DNA of 64,000 nt, taken from assembly GCA_005784505.1 (NCBI GenBank), contig VCAZ01000102.1, forward strand, positions 62,001-126,000. The letters run 5' to 3'. This DNA comes from Bagarius yarrelli (lineage: Eukaryota; Chordata; Actinopteri; Siluriformes; Sisoridae). Position 1 is the stretch's first letter; each line of letters opens with the position of its first letter. The notes under the pieces were generated by a model. It had not been told where the DNA came from. It was given only the letters and a program-made list of their open reading frames with translations, and did no database searches. This document shows positions 47,212-59,115 of this stretch, one piece after another. Position numbers and translations under genes: made by a program.

Positions 47212-47562
47212 GTTAAGTCAAGTCACCTTTATTTATATAGCGCTGTGTCAAAGCAGCTCTACAGAATCAAATGAGACAATAGTGAACCCTCACTAAAACA
47301 CTCAGTTCAGCTTATCTTATACCTGTAAATTAAGCAAGCCAGATGTGACAGCGGCAAGTACCCCAAACTCCATCAGCAACAAAATGGAGAAAAAAATCTT
47401 GGGAAAAACCAGGCTCAGTCGGAGGGTCAGTTCTCCTCTGACCAGACAAACCAGCAGGTTATTCCATGGTTTAGTCTGGATGGTCGTCTAGAAGACAAGG
47501 TCACTGGAAAACTGCCTCTGAGGCTCCAAGTGCTAATCAGCCGACTAAGCTTTTTAGAATGC
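47212..47562 (+). repeat. Teleost interspersed repeat (TTTATTTATATAGCGC type)
   Basis: Starts CAAGTCACCTTTATTTATAT and AGCGCTGTGTCAAAGCAGCT, continues CTCAGTTCAGC, GGGAAAAACCAGGCTCAGTC and GGTCAGTTCTCCTCTGACC. A short partial copy is at about 56408-56560. Confidence 0.8.
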
Positions 47563-48034
47563 AATAATATTCCTTAGATGATTATATTAAGATCTTAATT
47601 TCTGCCTTTTTGTTTAACATAAATAAATCTTTGTGCTTAAGCATAAACTGTTGGCTGAATTTGTATAACATGTTTTTTTTTTGTGTTACTTTTAAACCTT
47701 TAAATATTTTTGCTATTTACAAAATGTCTTCCCTCGTTTTCGTGTGACGCAACCAACAGATGAAACCCAGTGGCATGGTTTGGCTTTCTAACCCAGCTTT
47801 ATCGAATAAACTTGTAGCAACACACTACCTTGTCAAAAAATAGTCACTGTTGCATTAAAATAAGTCTATCACCAAAATAACATGCAAACAGCTATGACCT
47901 ATCAAGCTTGAGTTTTTATTCGATAAATAAGCAGATTGTGTTAAAAAAAAAGGGAAAGTATTCAGCCAAAATTTACTCCATGCTTACTAAAATATTTTGT
48001 GCAAAACCATATTTAACACAGACTAAACTAACAA

Positions 48035-49330
48035 AGCCCTAATCTAGCCACAGGGGTCACAAGCCAGTGACTTCAGTGCCAGTCCCAAGCCTGGATAAAC
48101 AGAGAGGGTTGTGTCAGGAAGGGCATCTGACGTAAAACATCAATAAATCTAAATATGCGAATCATCAGACGTAATTACATAGCGGATTGGTCGAGGCCTG
48201 GGTTAACAATGACCGCCACCGGCACCGTTGACCTACAGGGTGCCGGAAATAGGGTTACTGTTGGTCAAAGGAGGAGGCCGAAAAAGAAGAGGAAAGGCAA
48301 GAGTGTGGGACTGAGACTAGGGACGCTGAATGTTGGGACAATGACAGGGAAAAGTAGAGAGCTGGTTGATATGATGGAGAGAAGGAAGGTAGATATATTG
48401 TGTGTACAGTAGACCAGGTGGAGGGGTAGCAAGGCTCGTAGAATGGGATCGGGATTCAAGTTGTTTTACCATGGTGTGGATAGGAAGTGATCCTGAAAGA
48501 GCAGTTTGTGTAGAATGTTCTGGAGTTGAAAAGAGTGTCAGACAGGATGATGAGTCTAAAGTTAGTAACTGAAGAGCTGTGGTTGAATGTTGTGAGTGGT
48601 TATGCCCCACAAGTAGGTTGTGAGTAATAAGAGAAAGAGAGTTTCTGGAGTGAATTAGATGAGGTAATCATAAGTATTCCCAGAGGAGAGAGGGTGTTGG
48701 GCAGGTTTGAAGTCAGGGAAAGGAACAGTAAAGGACAGATGATAGTAGACTTTGCTAAGAGGATGGAGATGGCTGTGGTAAATACGTTTTTTAGAAGAGA
48801 GAGGAGCATATAGTGACTAATAAGAGCAGAGGAAGGAGCACACAGGTAGATTACATCTTATGTAGACGAAGCGATCTGAATTAGTGACTGTAAAGTTGTG
48901 GTAGAGTTGTGGGAGAGAGTGTGTAGCCAGACAGCATAGAATGGTGGTGTGTAGGATGATTTTGGTCTAGAGAAAAAAGAGATAAAAGGTAAAGAATTTA
49001 GAAGAATTTAGACAGGAGTTAAAACAGGGAGTTAGTAGAGTGAACAGGGAGACAGAAAGAAAGATGTTTCGATGGAAAGAGCAAAGAAGATAAGGAGACT
49101 TAGTGGTGGAATGAGGAAGTTTAGGATAGTGTACAGGGGTAGAGGTTAGCTGAAGAAGAAGTGGGGCATGGAAAGGAGTGAGGAAAGTGGACAGAAATAC
49201 CAGAATTTAGAGCACAGAGTGAAGAGGGAAGTGGCTAAGGCCAAGCAGAAGGCATATGATGACTTGTACACTAGGTTTGAAACTAGAGAAGAAAAAAAGG
49301 TTGGCAAGGCAAGGCACAGGCAAGTGATCA
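48035..49330 (+). mobile_element. 5' part of a non-LTR retrotransposon (endonuclease region), degraded
   Basis: The + strand at 48155-48412 encodes RLGTLNVGTMTGKSRELVDM and MERRKVDILCVQ, the start of the apurinic-type endonuclease domain of a LINE common in fish. 49168-49334 keeps VAKAKQKAYDDLYTRFETRE from the region between endonuclease and reverse transcriptase. The frame is broken many times between. Probably the same family as the 3' fragment at 4.48-5.04 kb. Confidence 0.85.
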
Positions 49331-50334
49331 CCATATTGCTAATCCATATTTATATTAATCCAGTATTTAAATCATAGTGACCTTCAAGTGCTTAGCTGTT
49401 TTCGTTTTGTCTTCAGTTATCTTAAGGGACTTTTATCTTCTCTTCTGCAGCTGTTTTTCTATCACTCTGCCATCTTAGAGTAAACATATACAGGATTTCT
49501 CAAATGTGTGAGCCATAAGGTTTTTATGCAGTTTATACCTTAATGATGTAATTGGACTGCTTTTTCTTTCTCTATTTTAGGTACATTTTCTTTATTTTTT
49601 GTCCATTTCCTATGACTGGTGTCTATATATTGTTTAATAAACAATGTTTGTATTAATCTCACTGTGTTTTGTCAAGGCTAGCTTTTAGCCTTGAGTGTTC
49701 TTTACACACATTCTGCTGCTAGAAATGTGTCTCTAAGCCATTATAATATAATTTCTTTGAATAAAACAAGTATAGTTGCTTTATTTAACCTCTATATACT
49801 TTATTTGCAATTACTAACAGATTTATAACTAATTTACTAAATGGTGCACTGCACATCTACACTATAACTTGCTCCTCCTAACTGGAAGTACTTACAACAC
49901 TAAAGTAAAAGTTAATTTTAAATTATTTAAATTTTAAACTTATTATCCAGATAATTCATTTTTTTTACTCATTTTACTTATGTTCTTTATTTTTTTTACC
50001 TGTTTACCCAATTAAAGCTTTTATATTTTTCTATTTAATGAAAATAGCTTTATGACCATGCAGATGTTTTTTATTTATTTATTTATTTTACATTTCTTTT
50101 AGATTCAGACAGACTGTAAATAAAATGCTTGTTAAATGCTGTACTACTGTTGTTATTATTGTGCCTTCCTTTTCCAAAAGTCTTGACTAAACAAATGACT
50201 TTTTAACCTGGACTTTGGAACTTAGTCCTAAGGACCAAATGGGAAGCTGTGGCCATTGCTACCTAAGGGACTAACAAATAGCCTGCATCTTTTGATTGAA
50301 TGAGGCATGCAGAATCATAAAAAAATGAAAGGTA

Positions 50335-50775
50335 AATTATTTATTGCAACACCAGCCTATTCAGTGCTTTATACGTCAAGAGTATTTTATATTTACTGTT
50401 AAATTTAACTGGGAGCCAATGTGATGTGTGGGTGTCATTGAAATAACAGTGAAAGCTAATACTGCGTTTAAGAAAAATTATACCAGGAAGTAGCAGGTCT
50501 AAGGAGAAAATCAGTGGACCTAAAACAGAACCTTGTGGAACACCAGAGTTGACCATAGTAAGCATAGAGAAGTCACTATTTACATCTACAAACAGATAAT
50601 GATCAGTCAGATCATTCCTGAGCCATGAGACAGCTGTTCACTTAACTATAACAACATTTTTAAGCCTATCGTGGAGGATAATGTGATTGATAGTGTCAAA
50701 TGCTGCAGTAAGGTCAAGCAACGCCTGCAGAGAGACACAACTCTGATCAGTAGCCAATAGCAAGTCATTCACTAC
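50335..50775 (-). mobile_element. L2-type LINE reverse transcriptase remnant
   Basis: The - strand encodes AAFDTINHIILHDRLKNV (about 50640-50710), then SGVPQGSVLGPLIFSLDLLL and ISFHCYFNDT, the SGVPQGSVLGP and Y-DDT core motifs of L2-like reverse transcriptase. YADDT has become YFNDT, and the frame then jumps to HWLPVKFNSKYKIL, so an internal piece is deleted. Confidence 0.85.
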
Positions 50776-51449
50776 TTTACCCAGTACACTCTCTGTGCTA
50801 TAATGAGGCAAAACCTACGTAGATGTAAGCATAACTGCTAGAAGGGTATTATTTTTAAAAGGGGTTTGACTGCTAAACATGTTAATGTTAATATATTGAA
50901 TCTAGCACCTATGATAATGATTGCTAAAGGATAAATAAGTCATTTTTTGAAAAGGATATATTCCATTTCTTTTTAATTTTTTAACAAAAATAGTTAATAA
51001 ATCTATTGCTGCTATCTAGTGATTGTGTGCATTCTGTGTTTTAATGTCTGTGTTTTAATGGTTTGATGCCATTTACTATTTTCACTATTACACTATTTTC
51101 TAGTGGTCTGTTTAAAACTGTGTGATCATTATACCAGGATGCTGTTTTTTTCCTTTCTATTCTATCTTTTAAAACTGAGCTACATTTCCCAATGTGCAGC
51201 AAAACACTGACACTAAATAGTCAGAGCTGATCAAGTTCTGCAGGTTCAAGCGGTGCATGGAGATGTAGATTTACATTTAAGATGGTAGCCTGGTATAGTG
51301 CATATATAAGTTCTAGAACAGACTTTAAACAAGAGAATGGGCTGAGATTGCTTTAGATTGTGGAAATGTTGCAATAGGATCATTAGTAAACCTTTTATTA
51401 TAAGTGGCTCCTATTACTCCTACAGCTCGGGGACCAGACACAGTCACAG

Positions 51450-51712
51450 GGAAGTGGTGGCTCAAATGGTTAAGGTGCTGAGTTGTTTATTAAAGACCGA
51501 CCAGGAAGACCTGGGTTCACGCCTCACTGCCATGCCAGTGCCACTGCCACTGTTGGGTCCTTGAGCCCTTAAGTTGTCCTGGCTCCATGGGTGCTGTATC
51601 ATGGCTGACCCTGTGCTCCGACCCCAATTTCTTTCTAAGCTGGGATAAGGGAAGAAACTAACTTTCACTGCGCTGTAGAGTCGATGTGACATACACATTA
51701 TTTTATTTAACT
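51450..51712 (+). repeat. SINE-like repeat, family B
   Basis: GGGAAGTGGTGGCTCAAATG, GAAGACCTGGGTTCACGCC, GGGTGCTGTATCATGGCTGA, CCTGTGCTCCGACCCCAAT and a TCGATGTGACATACACA end. Confidence 0.85.
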
Positions 51713-54299
51713 TAAACCCTGCTTAAAGACTCAATGTAACCAGCATACATTTAGTTTATCTTGCTTGTCCTCTCCCGGGTCTGTTCTAGAACTATGGGCT
51801 TCCTGAATGGGATGAGCACCCCATTCTACCCTAACAGGCCAGTCTTATCCGCAGGAGTGCTCCAATTACCTACGAAGCCATGGTTTTCGAAGCAACCATA
51901 ACCACAACCACAACATATTCTGGGGTTGTGTAATGGGTTTAAAAACATAAACACAATTTTTAGTGTAGATTTTGACACAAAAGCATATAAATTAGGCATT
52001 TAGGTGAAATCAACATAAGGCATCTACATTTTTTTTGAACTAGTCTGCATTTATGAATCCATTGTGTCCATTTTTCATAGCCGATTAAAATATATTATAA
52101 TTAGCTGAATGGTAATTCATACAAATCATTAGTCAGTCTATCACTCAGTATGTAAGCAAGAAAACAAGCTGCAATGATGTGAACTGTAGTGAAGGTTTGG
52201 TTATTAACTAAAATAAGCACACAGAGACGTGTTGATAGCGATGTACTTACATTGTGTGTCCAGAGAATAAAAGGGTCAGGATGATGTTTAGGTGCATGCA
52301 TTTAGTTCAAGGAAATGAATGAAATAAACATACAGCAGAAGTGTGAATATTATGACATGAACACAATATATTTTAATCATAATACGATGTGATCGTTTTT
52401 GTAAACTTTTGTAACTTAATACTAAGGAACAGAAAGATTTAAATCTCACAGTATTTGCTGCCATCTTGGGGCAGATTGAACTAACTTTATATTTAAATGC
52501 ACACAATTTCTTTATAAGATTTATATACAATATTTTTTTCTAACACAAATTACATAAAAAAGTACTGTACTAAGAATATTGGAAGAACACTTTTAAAATA
52601 AATTTGACTTTTATGTGAAAAGTGTATATACAATTCCATTAGAGTCTTCTAGAGTTTGACTCCAACCTCAATCAGCTTTATTTATCAATCAATTTTTAAA
52701 CACATCAGCAGAAACACATGCTCATGATCTCTCTCTTTATCACACACACACACACATACACAGAGGTTGGATTGCATTTAGTGCAGTTTTCCAAATAAAA
52801 TAACTAAGATGAAAAGCAAACAAAAGAGACAAAACAGAAACATGAACATAAGGAGATCTCTAAAAAGCCTGGTTTAAGACCACTGTTCATTGTAGTTCAT
52901 TATAAGTCAAGAAAATGAATAAAAACACAAACATAACAAGCCCACACATTTACACACACACTCGCACCTTACAACACTTTCTCAGTATCACCAGAGTGCA
53001 CTGTGGTTTGGTCTGTAGCAAGTCATTATTTAACATATTCAGTATAAATCCTAAATTTCAGGCTACTGTGCGACACTTCGATGTGATGAAGACACAAAAG
53101 AGGACTAAACATGTTACTGACACACGTATACAAAGACAAGATACACAGTAATAAAAAAAACAACAAATCTAATACACTTTCTCATACAATTTTAAAATGG
53201 TTATTATTGCGTATAGATTTTTTCTAAATCATCGGTCTGGTTCGATATAGTGTGGAGCAGCTGCTGTGAAATAAGTGAACAGTTTCATATGTTTGCAAAA
53301 ATCATGATCTTCATTCAAGTTACTTCAAGTAAACTGAAATAAATACCCACTATTATCCATGCATAGCAGAATAAATATACTGAGGCGAGCTGGATGTGGA
53401 CAGAAAGTTTGCAGTGCTACCTAAAGCGTAGGAAAGATTTACCAGCTCTATGATTATCTATGACCAGGAAATGTATTTTTTACATAGCATTTATAACATA
53501 CTAATATGTAAACTCAACACAAAGAGCACCATTTGAAACAGGACAACCTGTCGCACAAACATCTTTCGATACACATTCATTCACACAATTACTTTTTCTC
53601 TTAAAGTATCTCCTGTTATTCTTCATATAGGGTATACAGACAACCAAATTTCCTATAGTTTGTTTTTTTTCCATATTACAAACTAAAGTTAATACTTTAA
53701 TCAGGGTCAGAAAACCAAATACTATATAAAATCTGTAGAAGCACAATACAGATAAAATGAATGTTTTACCATCATTCTCAAGAAATTTCTCTTTGCAAAA
53801 TAAGGGTAACATTTCAACAACCATTTTTTTCTCCCATGCTTAGAGCACTGAACAGATTTGTAGACTTCTAGCATGTTATATGCACTTAAACGTTAAAAAA
53901 AATGAAACTCAATGCTGGATTAGAAAAAAATTTGATCCAGTGCTACACACCAGTTTTCATATATACTATAAAAAATTTTTTTAAAAAAAAGCTTAATCCA
54001 TATAACTTTACAGACCCAACATGCAAATAAGATGAATCGAATCTTATTAATCAAAAAATAATGGTTCTAGCAATGGTCACTATAAGTTCCAGTCATTAGT
54101 AATGACTAGAACATTATTAGAATGTTTAGAAAAGAACCAATTCTTTGCTAAATTGCTATGCTGGACACTAATCACTGTTGTTTTGATGAAGATAGGTACT
54201 TAGATAAGAACGTTTAACTCCATTGAAATACTTTCAGCATAAGCATAAGAAAAGACTTTCCTTAAAAACAGCTCATTTGGCACCTGTTTATGCCTTTGC

Positions 54300-54545
54300 T
54301 CGAAAATCTATGATTGATTCTATAATAATGCAAATAGGCTACACATTTTCTCGGAAAGCTTTTCATAAGATTTTACTGCACTGCCAAAGGAGTCTAGACT
54401 GCAGTCAACCTGGTGGTTCAGCCCAAAAGTTTTGTGTGAGGTTGAGGTCTTTATGGACCTGCAATTGTCATGATGGAACATGTTTGCACTGGGAGGAAAA
54501 AGAGAGGAAAGCATCTCTTAGATAATATCTTCAAGTGTCCTGATA
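54300..54545 (-). mobile_element. Fragment of Tc1-like transposon, degraded
   Basis: GTTTTGTGTGAGGTTGAGGT, CTTTATGGACCTGCAATTG and CATGATGGAACATG keep the order of a fish Tc1-like element. The edge TCAAGTGTCCTGATACTTTC resembles the GTGTCCCAATACTTTTG end seen at 62.64 kb. Confidence 0.55.
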
Positions 54546-54654
54546 CTTTCAGCTATGCGATGAATTATCGGTGCAAATTAACTGCACAATCAATTATCAT
54601 TCTGCATCATGTTATATACTGTTTGATATCATTTATTAAACAGTACATAGCAAT

Positions 54655-54862
54655 TTAAATGGTTAAGGATCTGGGTTGTTCGTCAAAGTATCGGAAGTTC
54701 AAGCCCCACCACTGCTAAGCTGGCCACAAGCAGTTAAGCAAGGCCCTTAATAAATCTCTTTCTGTTCGAGAGGTGCCTTACTCTGCACTCTGACCCCAAT
54801 GTCCTAGACTGGTATGCAAAGAAAAGAATTTCACTGTGCAAATGTGACAAATAAGGATTACA
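54655..54862 (+). repeat. SINE-like repeat, family B
   Basis: AAATGGTTAAGGATCTGGGT, TTCAAGCCCCACCACTGC, CTCTGCACTCTGACCCCAAT and TTTCACTGTGCAAATGTGAC. Confidence 0.75.
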
Positions 54863-55043
54863 TAAATACCAAGCCTGTCCAGAGGAATGCGGTGATAGCA
54901 GCTATCAGGGGCTCTTGTTCAGCTTAACTACAGACTTCTTACCAACACCTATGGAGAATTTTAAGCTACAGTTTTATGATTAAATACATCGGTTATTTAA
55001 TCCATTGAACAACGAAGGCGTTAGCAAAGCTTTAAGGACATAC

Positions 55044-55130
55044 CTGGACCGTCCGGTTTGCTCCTATAGGCATAAAGGCCACTATTTCCACCAGTAGCAC
55101 ATACTGAATTGACAGTGCCACAGAAAACAT
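55044..55130 (-). other. Candidate signal-peptide-like first coding exon (unproven)
   Basis: On the - strand an ATG at 55130-55128 opens MFSVALSIQYVLLVEIVAFM, followed by PIGANRTVQ, and ends at a strong donor, CAG|GTATGT. Hydrophobic core, small residues and a donor look like a secretory leader exon. The ATG context is weak (C at -3), no downstream exon in matching phase was found, and it lies only about 0.1 kb after the csrnp2 poly(A) signal. Could be chance. Confidence 0.2.
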
Positions 55131-55201
55131 ATGCAATGTCTTAGATTTCAAGTTTTGCCTCTCTGCTCTACATTTTTATTTTTAATGCTATATATGAATA
55201 A

Positions 55202-55207
55202 TTTATT
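55202..55207 (-). terminator. csrnp2: Poly(A) signal of csrnp2
   Basis: TTTATT on the + strand (AATAAA on the - strand), about 120 bases after the csrnp2 stop; this would make a very short 3' UTR. Confidence 0.55.
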
Positions 55208-55325
55208 CTTTTCTTTAATAAAATTGAAATTACATCAATAGAGTACATGCTTATTTCTAAATAACTCTTAACATCTCTCAGTCTATGAGATGGACTGTGC
55301 AAAATATCTGCAGTATTACCAGACT

Positions 55326-56180
55326 CTAAACTTCTGAACTAAGTTTTATTGCCTCTTTTTCCACTAGTGTCTCTGTGCTATTTGGGTCAAGTTCAGGGAT
55401 AGAATGGCTCGCTTCAGTCTCTTTAATAATTTCTGGGCATGAGGGCGGTTGCTCAGAAGTAGAGATATCCGACGGATCCTGCCGGCGGAATTGGGATTTG
55501 TGACATTTGCCTCCCTCTATCTGTTCGTTTTGGGGCTCTTCAGAATTTCTAGGCTTCTCTTCTGGCTTTTCATACATCCCAAATGTTGCTGTTTCCACAT
55601 TGTCTATTTGATAATAAAAGACAGAAGGTGTCACATTTAGACTTGGAGCGTCTTCCTGGTTCTCCTTAATGCATAGCAGTGTTGCTTCTCCTGGAAAAGT
55701 GTTCTGAAAGAACATTTGGTCTACCTGAACCATACTCTCAAACTCCTCCTGACTGCTCAGCTCCTTATGCAAAACACACAGTTTGGGACTCTGCACTTCC
55801 TCAGTGTGTGCATCCCCTTCCTCCTGCTGCTCTCTTTGCCTATCCTGCTCCTCCGCACTCTGTAGGTGGAGCACAGCTGTCTCGTTCTCATGCTCCAGGT
55901 TATGACAGTGCTCTTCAAGATGTTTCTGCTCACTTGAGGCTTCCGTCTTTGCCCCTTCTTTAAAATCCAGGGAAGAATGGGCACATGAAGAATCAGGATT
56001 GGGCTCAGATTCTTTGTATTCACCAAATCTAGATCCCAGCACCTGTGTCTTCTCCCTGTCCAGCTTCATAATTGTGTGCAAGAAGTGAGTGCGAACACGG
56101 ACAGGATTGAACTCAATCCGTCCAACTGCATTATTGCAGCCTTCTCGAGAACAGCCACATGGGAATGACATGCGGTCCAC
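55326..56180 (-). CDS. csrnp2: Cysteine/serine-rich nuclear protein 2, last coding exon
   Basis: The exon starts after a TTTCAG acceptor with VDRMSFPCGCSREGC, NAVGRIEFNPVRVRTHFLHT and IMKLDRE, and runs 284 codons to the stop. CSRNP (AXUD1 family) proteins are nuclear transcriptional regulators with a cysteine-rich region and C-terminal activation. This exon holds the second half of the cysteine-rich region, then ENETAVLHLQSAEEQDRQRE and VFYYQIDNVET, which match CSRNP2 better than CSRNP1 or CSRNP3. The rest is acidic, serine- and glutamate-rich and low in complexity. It starts in phase 0. Start on VDRM is not a translation start; it joins an upstream exon. Confidence 0.93.
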   Translation of the reverse strand: MDRMSFPCGCSREGCNNAVGRIEFNPVRVRTHFLHTIMKLDREKTQVLGSRFGEYKESEPNPDSSCAHSSLDFKEGAKTEASSEQKHLEEHCHNLEHENETAVLHLQSAEEQDRQREQQEEGDAHTEEVQSPKLCVLHKELSSQEEFESMVQVDQMFFQNTFPGEATLLCIKENQEDAPSLNVTPSVFYYQIDNVETATFGMYEKPEEKPRNSEEPQNEQIEGGKCHKSQFRRQDPSDISTSEQPPSCPEIIKETEASHSIPELDPNSTETLVEKEAIKLSSEV

Positions 56181-56407
56181 CTGAAATTGAGAGATAGAAA
56201 AGTATAATATCTGCTACAGTTAATATAAGAAATAACAACACACTAAAAATATAACATTTAACAGATAGAATATCATAATGTACTACATTTGCTTAGGAAA
56301 TTATTTTAGCCAACTAGGTTGTATGCATCACAGCATTTACTGACTGAGCTATTAAACCTGTGGTGCCCCCTACAGGATGCTAGGGTGTATAGCGTACTTA
56401 GATTTGT

Positions 56408-56560
56408 CGAGTCAAGTCGTCTTGAATTATATAGCACTTTTGACAACAGACATTGTGTCAAAGCAGCTTTAAAAAGTGTCAAATAAGAGAATAGTGTGTC
56501 AATATAAGGACAATAGTAACACTCACAAAAACAATCAGTTCAGATTAACTAGTAACTGGG
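56408..56560 (+). repeat. Partial copy of the TATATAGCGC-type repeat
   Basis: CGAGTCAAGTCGTCTTGAAT, TATATAGCACTTTTGACAAC, TGTGTCAAAGCAGCTTTA and TCAGTTCAG keep the order of the 47.2 kb repeat. Confidence 0.7.
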
Positions 56561-56564
56561 AAGT

Positions 56565-56735
56565 GGTAACGCAGTGGTTAAGTTGTTGGATTGCTAATTG
56601 GAGGATTTGGGTTAGATTCCCAGCACCACCAAAGTGCCACTGTTGGGCCCTTAACCCCCAATTGCTCAGTTGTATAAATGAGATAAATGTTAGTCGCTCT
56701 GGGTAAGGTCATCTGCCAAATGCTATAAATGTAAA
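56565..56735 (+). repeat. SINE-like repeat, family A
   Basis: AAGTGGTAACGCAGTGGTTA, AGTTGTTGGATTGCTAATTG, CACTGTTGGGCCCTTAACCC and CATCTGCCAAATGCTATAAA. Confidence 0.85.
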
Positions 56736-58419
56736 AGTAAACTAGTATCTATCTATCTAGTATCTATTCTTTTTCTAACGATTCCTAAATCGATTCTAAA
56801 TATCCCAGAATCGATTCTAAATTCAAATAAGACTGCAACGGTGCGGGCCTGCGAGTGTAAGACAGTGAAAAATTAAACAGGAGTAAGTGTAACCAGTTCA
56901 TCGCAGTTTCGCCCAAACAATGTTATCAGACACTAATTCGCAAACAAAAATTTAATTTACTTAAAGCAATTAACACAGGGAAAAATTAACATGCAACTGG
57001 TTAACTCTCTCCAAATTACGGCCAAACACAAAATTTCGCAACTTTTTTCTGTCTCACACTCTCGTTACATAAGCAGTAACTGACACATGAGTATGCACAG
57101 AATATTTGACGTCACAACTATTAAAATCAAACAAAACTAAAAACATAAAATGAAAATCGTGTGCACACTGAAATTGATTCTTTCACGATCACGGGTGTAA
57201 AACCGTATGCGAGACATTTGTTACATGTTATGTGCCGAGTACGGCATTTTTAAGCGTTCTTCATAATTGTTTATAATAATCTGACGCTTTGATGTTTTAT
57301 TCAGAGCTTCTCATCTTTTGTCAACTTGTCATACAGAAATTCTTTTGGTAATCATACATAGAACTTTAAAACACAACCATAGAAACTCAATTCTGGTTAA
57401 AATGTGAGATATCAACATGTATTTACAGCAGAATTGAAAAAAAAAAAAGTGTAGAGTAAGATCAATTTTGGATCGGAAAAAAATCATTGTCGTGTAATTG
57501 GGTCACTTGGTAAAATAATGGGATTTATTTCAGTGCAATGTAAATTTGGCATTACATATTTATTGGCATTATTTCAGATCATACAAGACTATTTATTGAC
57601 TATCTTTAAAACCCATATTATAATTCAGTAATATTTTTAAAAACAGCTAATATACTTAAACAGTTCTAATGCTACGTTAGTAAACAACCTTTGCACAAAA
57701 GGTCTAACCTTATATTTTAGACAAAGTAATTATAAAATGGGATTTTTTATTCACATTGCACTTATAACAGAAGAAAATATATCTAAAATGACATTTCTGT
57801 TTTGCACTTTTTATTAAATGTTTGATAAATGCCTTTCTGTTTTGCTCTTAAAACTCCTTTTTCCGTTTCTGCAGCATTTTTAAGGAGAGAAAAATATCAA
57901 AGTTCTCCAGTATAATGTTAAACTTCTACTTCAAATATGTAAAGGTGTAAGGGGGAAAACGGGACATCACCCCCTTTTTTTTATAAATCTGTCTTAGAAA
58001 TTTTGCCGTACAGGTCTTTAAAACATCCCCCACTGAAGACGCGTTTTCACACAGGAACATTATGGCTGCTTTTACAAATATTCAGTGATATAGCTGATTT
58101 TTTTGACCCAAGATATTCATTTAGATTTTTTTGCATTTAACACTATAACAGCAAAATAGCTGGTAAGCAGCTTTTTATTTTTTATTGTATTTCCACATCT
58201 TTTTTTTGCTTCCACATCTATCATTTAAATGGGCCATACAAAAATAATCTCTTTAGGCGTTGGTGCAGCAATAAAATACACTGACTAAGTTGGTGCACGC
58301 ATATAGAGCTCGTCGCCTCTTGAGGCATAGATCAAAGCAGAATGGTTGTACAAAGAATTAAAAACAATGACTCATTCACCTCCTATGACACTAATTTGCT
58401 AATATGCTATCCACATCCA

Positions 58420-58600
58420 TCGATCCTCATCAGACCTGCTCTGCTGCACATCACAGTCCAGTCACATCCACAATCTTCACGTGATAGTCGGATGGCGCGC
58501 AGCTCCATCTGTCAGCCAATACCTGGGCAATAGACAATGCACTGTGCCATCAGACACATCCATCCATGTCAACAGCTGGGCACAATGAATTTCCTGTCAT
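58420..58600 (-). pseudogene. csrnp2: Decayed relic of csrnp2 cysteine-rich exon (exon 4 equivalent)
   Basis: In the right place and order between the flanking exons. The - strand at 58505-58461 encodes ELRAIRLSREDCGCD, a near-perfect piece of the CSRNP cysteine-rich exon. A short MDVSDG piece (58563-58546) matches the family's LDDVSDED stretch. Between these, 43 nt remain where about 126 are expected, and the two pieces are in different frames. After GCGCD-like CGCD the expected C..YCDPE.C.C..AGIKCQ run is broken by small deletions and leads to stops. No intact copy of this exon was found anywhere between 56.18 and 59.62 kb. Confidence 0.75.
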
Positions 58601-58785
58601 TGATCATAAACTTCAAAAGTCATAACATTGATCTAATTTAAAAAAGCTTTTATATCTTTATTGTTTGTTACATTTGGAAATAGTATTGGTTTAAAAGGCC
58701 AAAATTTATAACAGACACGTACATGGGAATATTTTCTAAACCAATTTTTTGTCTATTTTTTTATTTAAGTATCGACAACACAAGC

Positions 58786-58812
58786 ACCTTTTTTTTTTTT
58801 TTTTTTTTTTTT
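58786..58812. repeat. Poly(T) run
   Basis: More than 20 consecutive T; a simple repeat in the csrnp2 intron. Confidence 0.9.
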
Positions 58813-58934
58813 AAATCGCTGTCCCCATAAAAACACAAAAAACCTACGAGCAAAGCATGCAAACTGGTCGCAATATAATTCTAACCATGTTGGACAAACA
58901 GAAGCCTTAAACAAATGGTTTGTGGGACCTGCGT

Positions 58935-59115
58935 AGAACTTACAAAGTTGGGGTCAGAGCACAGGGTCAAATATGATACAGTGTCCCTGGAGCAAAAGGG
59001 TTAAGGGTCTTGCTCCTTGGCAGACTGGCATTGGTGGGACTTGAGCCCATGTCTTCCTGGGCTTCCAATAAACAACTCACTGCCTTAACCATTTAAGCTA
59101 CGATTGCCCTCTATT
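58935..59115 (-). repeat. SINE-like repeat, family B, reverse orientation
   Basis: TTGGGGTCAGAGCACAGGGT, ATGATACAGTGTCCCTGGAG, GAGCCCATGTCTTCCTGGGC and CTGCCTTAACCATTTAAG. Confidence 0.8.

Larger units (their letters stand above)
39601..55040. other. Intergenic region between itga5 and csrnp2, repeat-rich
   Basis: 15 kb with no recognisable host exon. It is filled by SINE-like repeats, two Tc1/IS630-type elements, LINE pieces and microsatellites listed separately. The stretches 49.4-50.3 kb, 50.8-51.4 kb and 51.8-54.2 kb are AT-rich and show nothing I can name. Confidence 0.7.

Noticed and set aside
53501..53824. 107-codon - strand frame with several cysteines
   Set aside because: No acceptor with a pyrimidine tract, no phase match to the candidate leader exon, no known family; kept only as a remark in a finding.
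55679..55963. 94-codon + strand frame
   Set aside because: Antisense shadow of the last csrnp2 exon; no start context or family.
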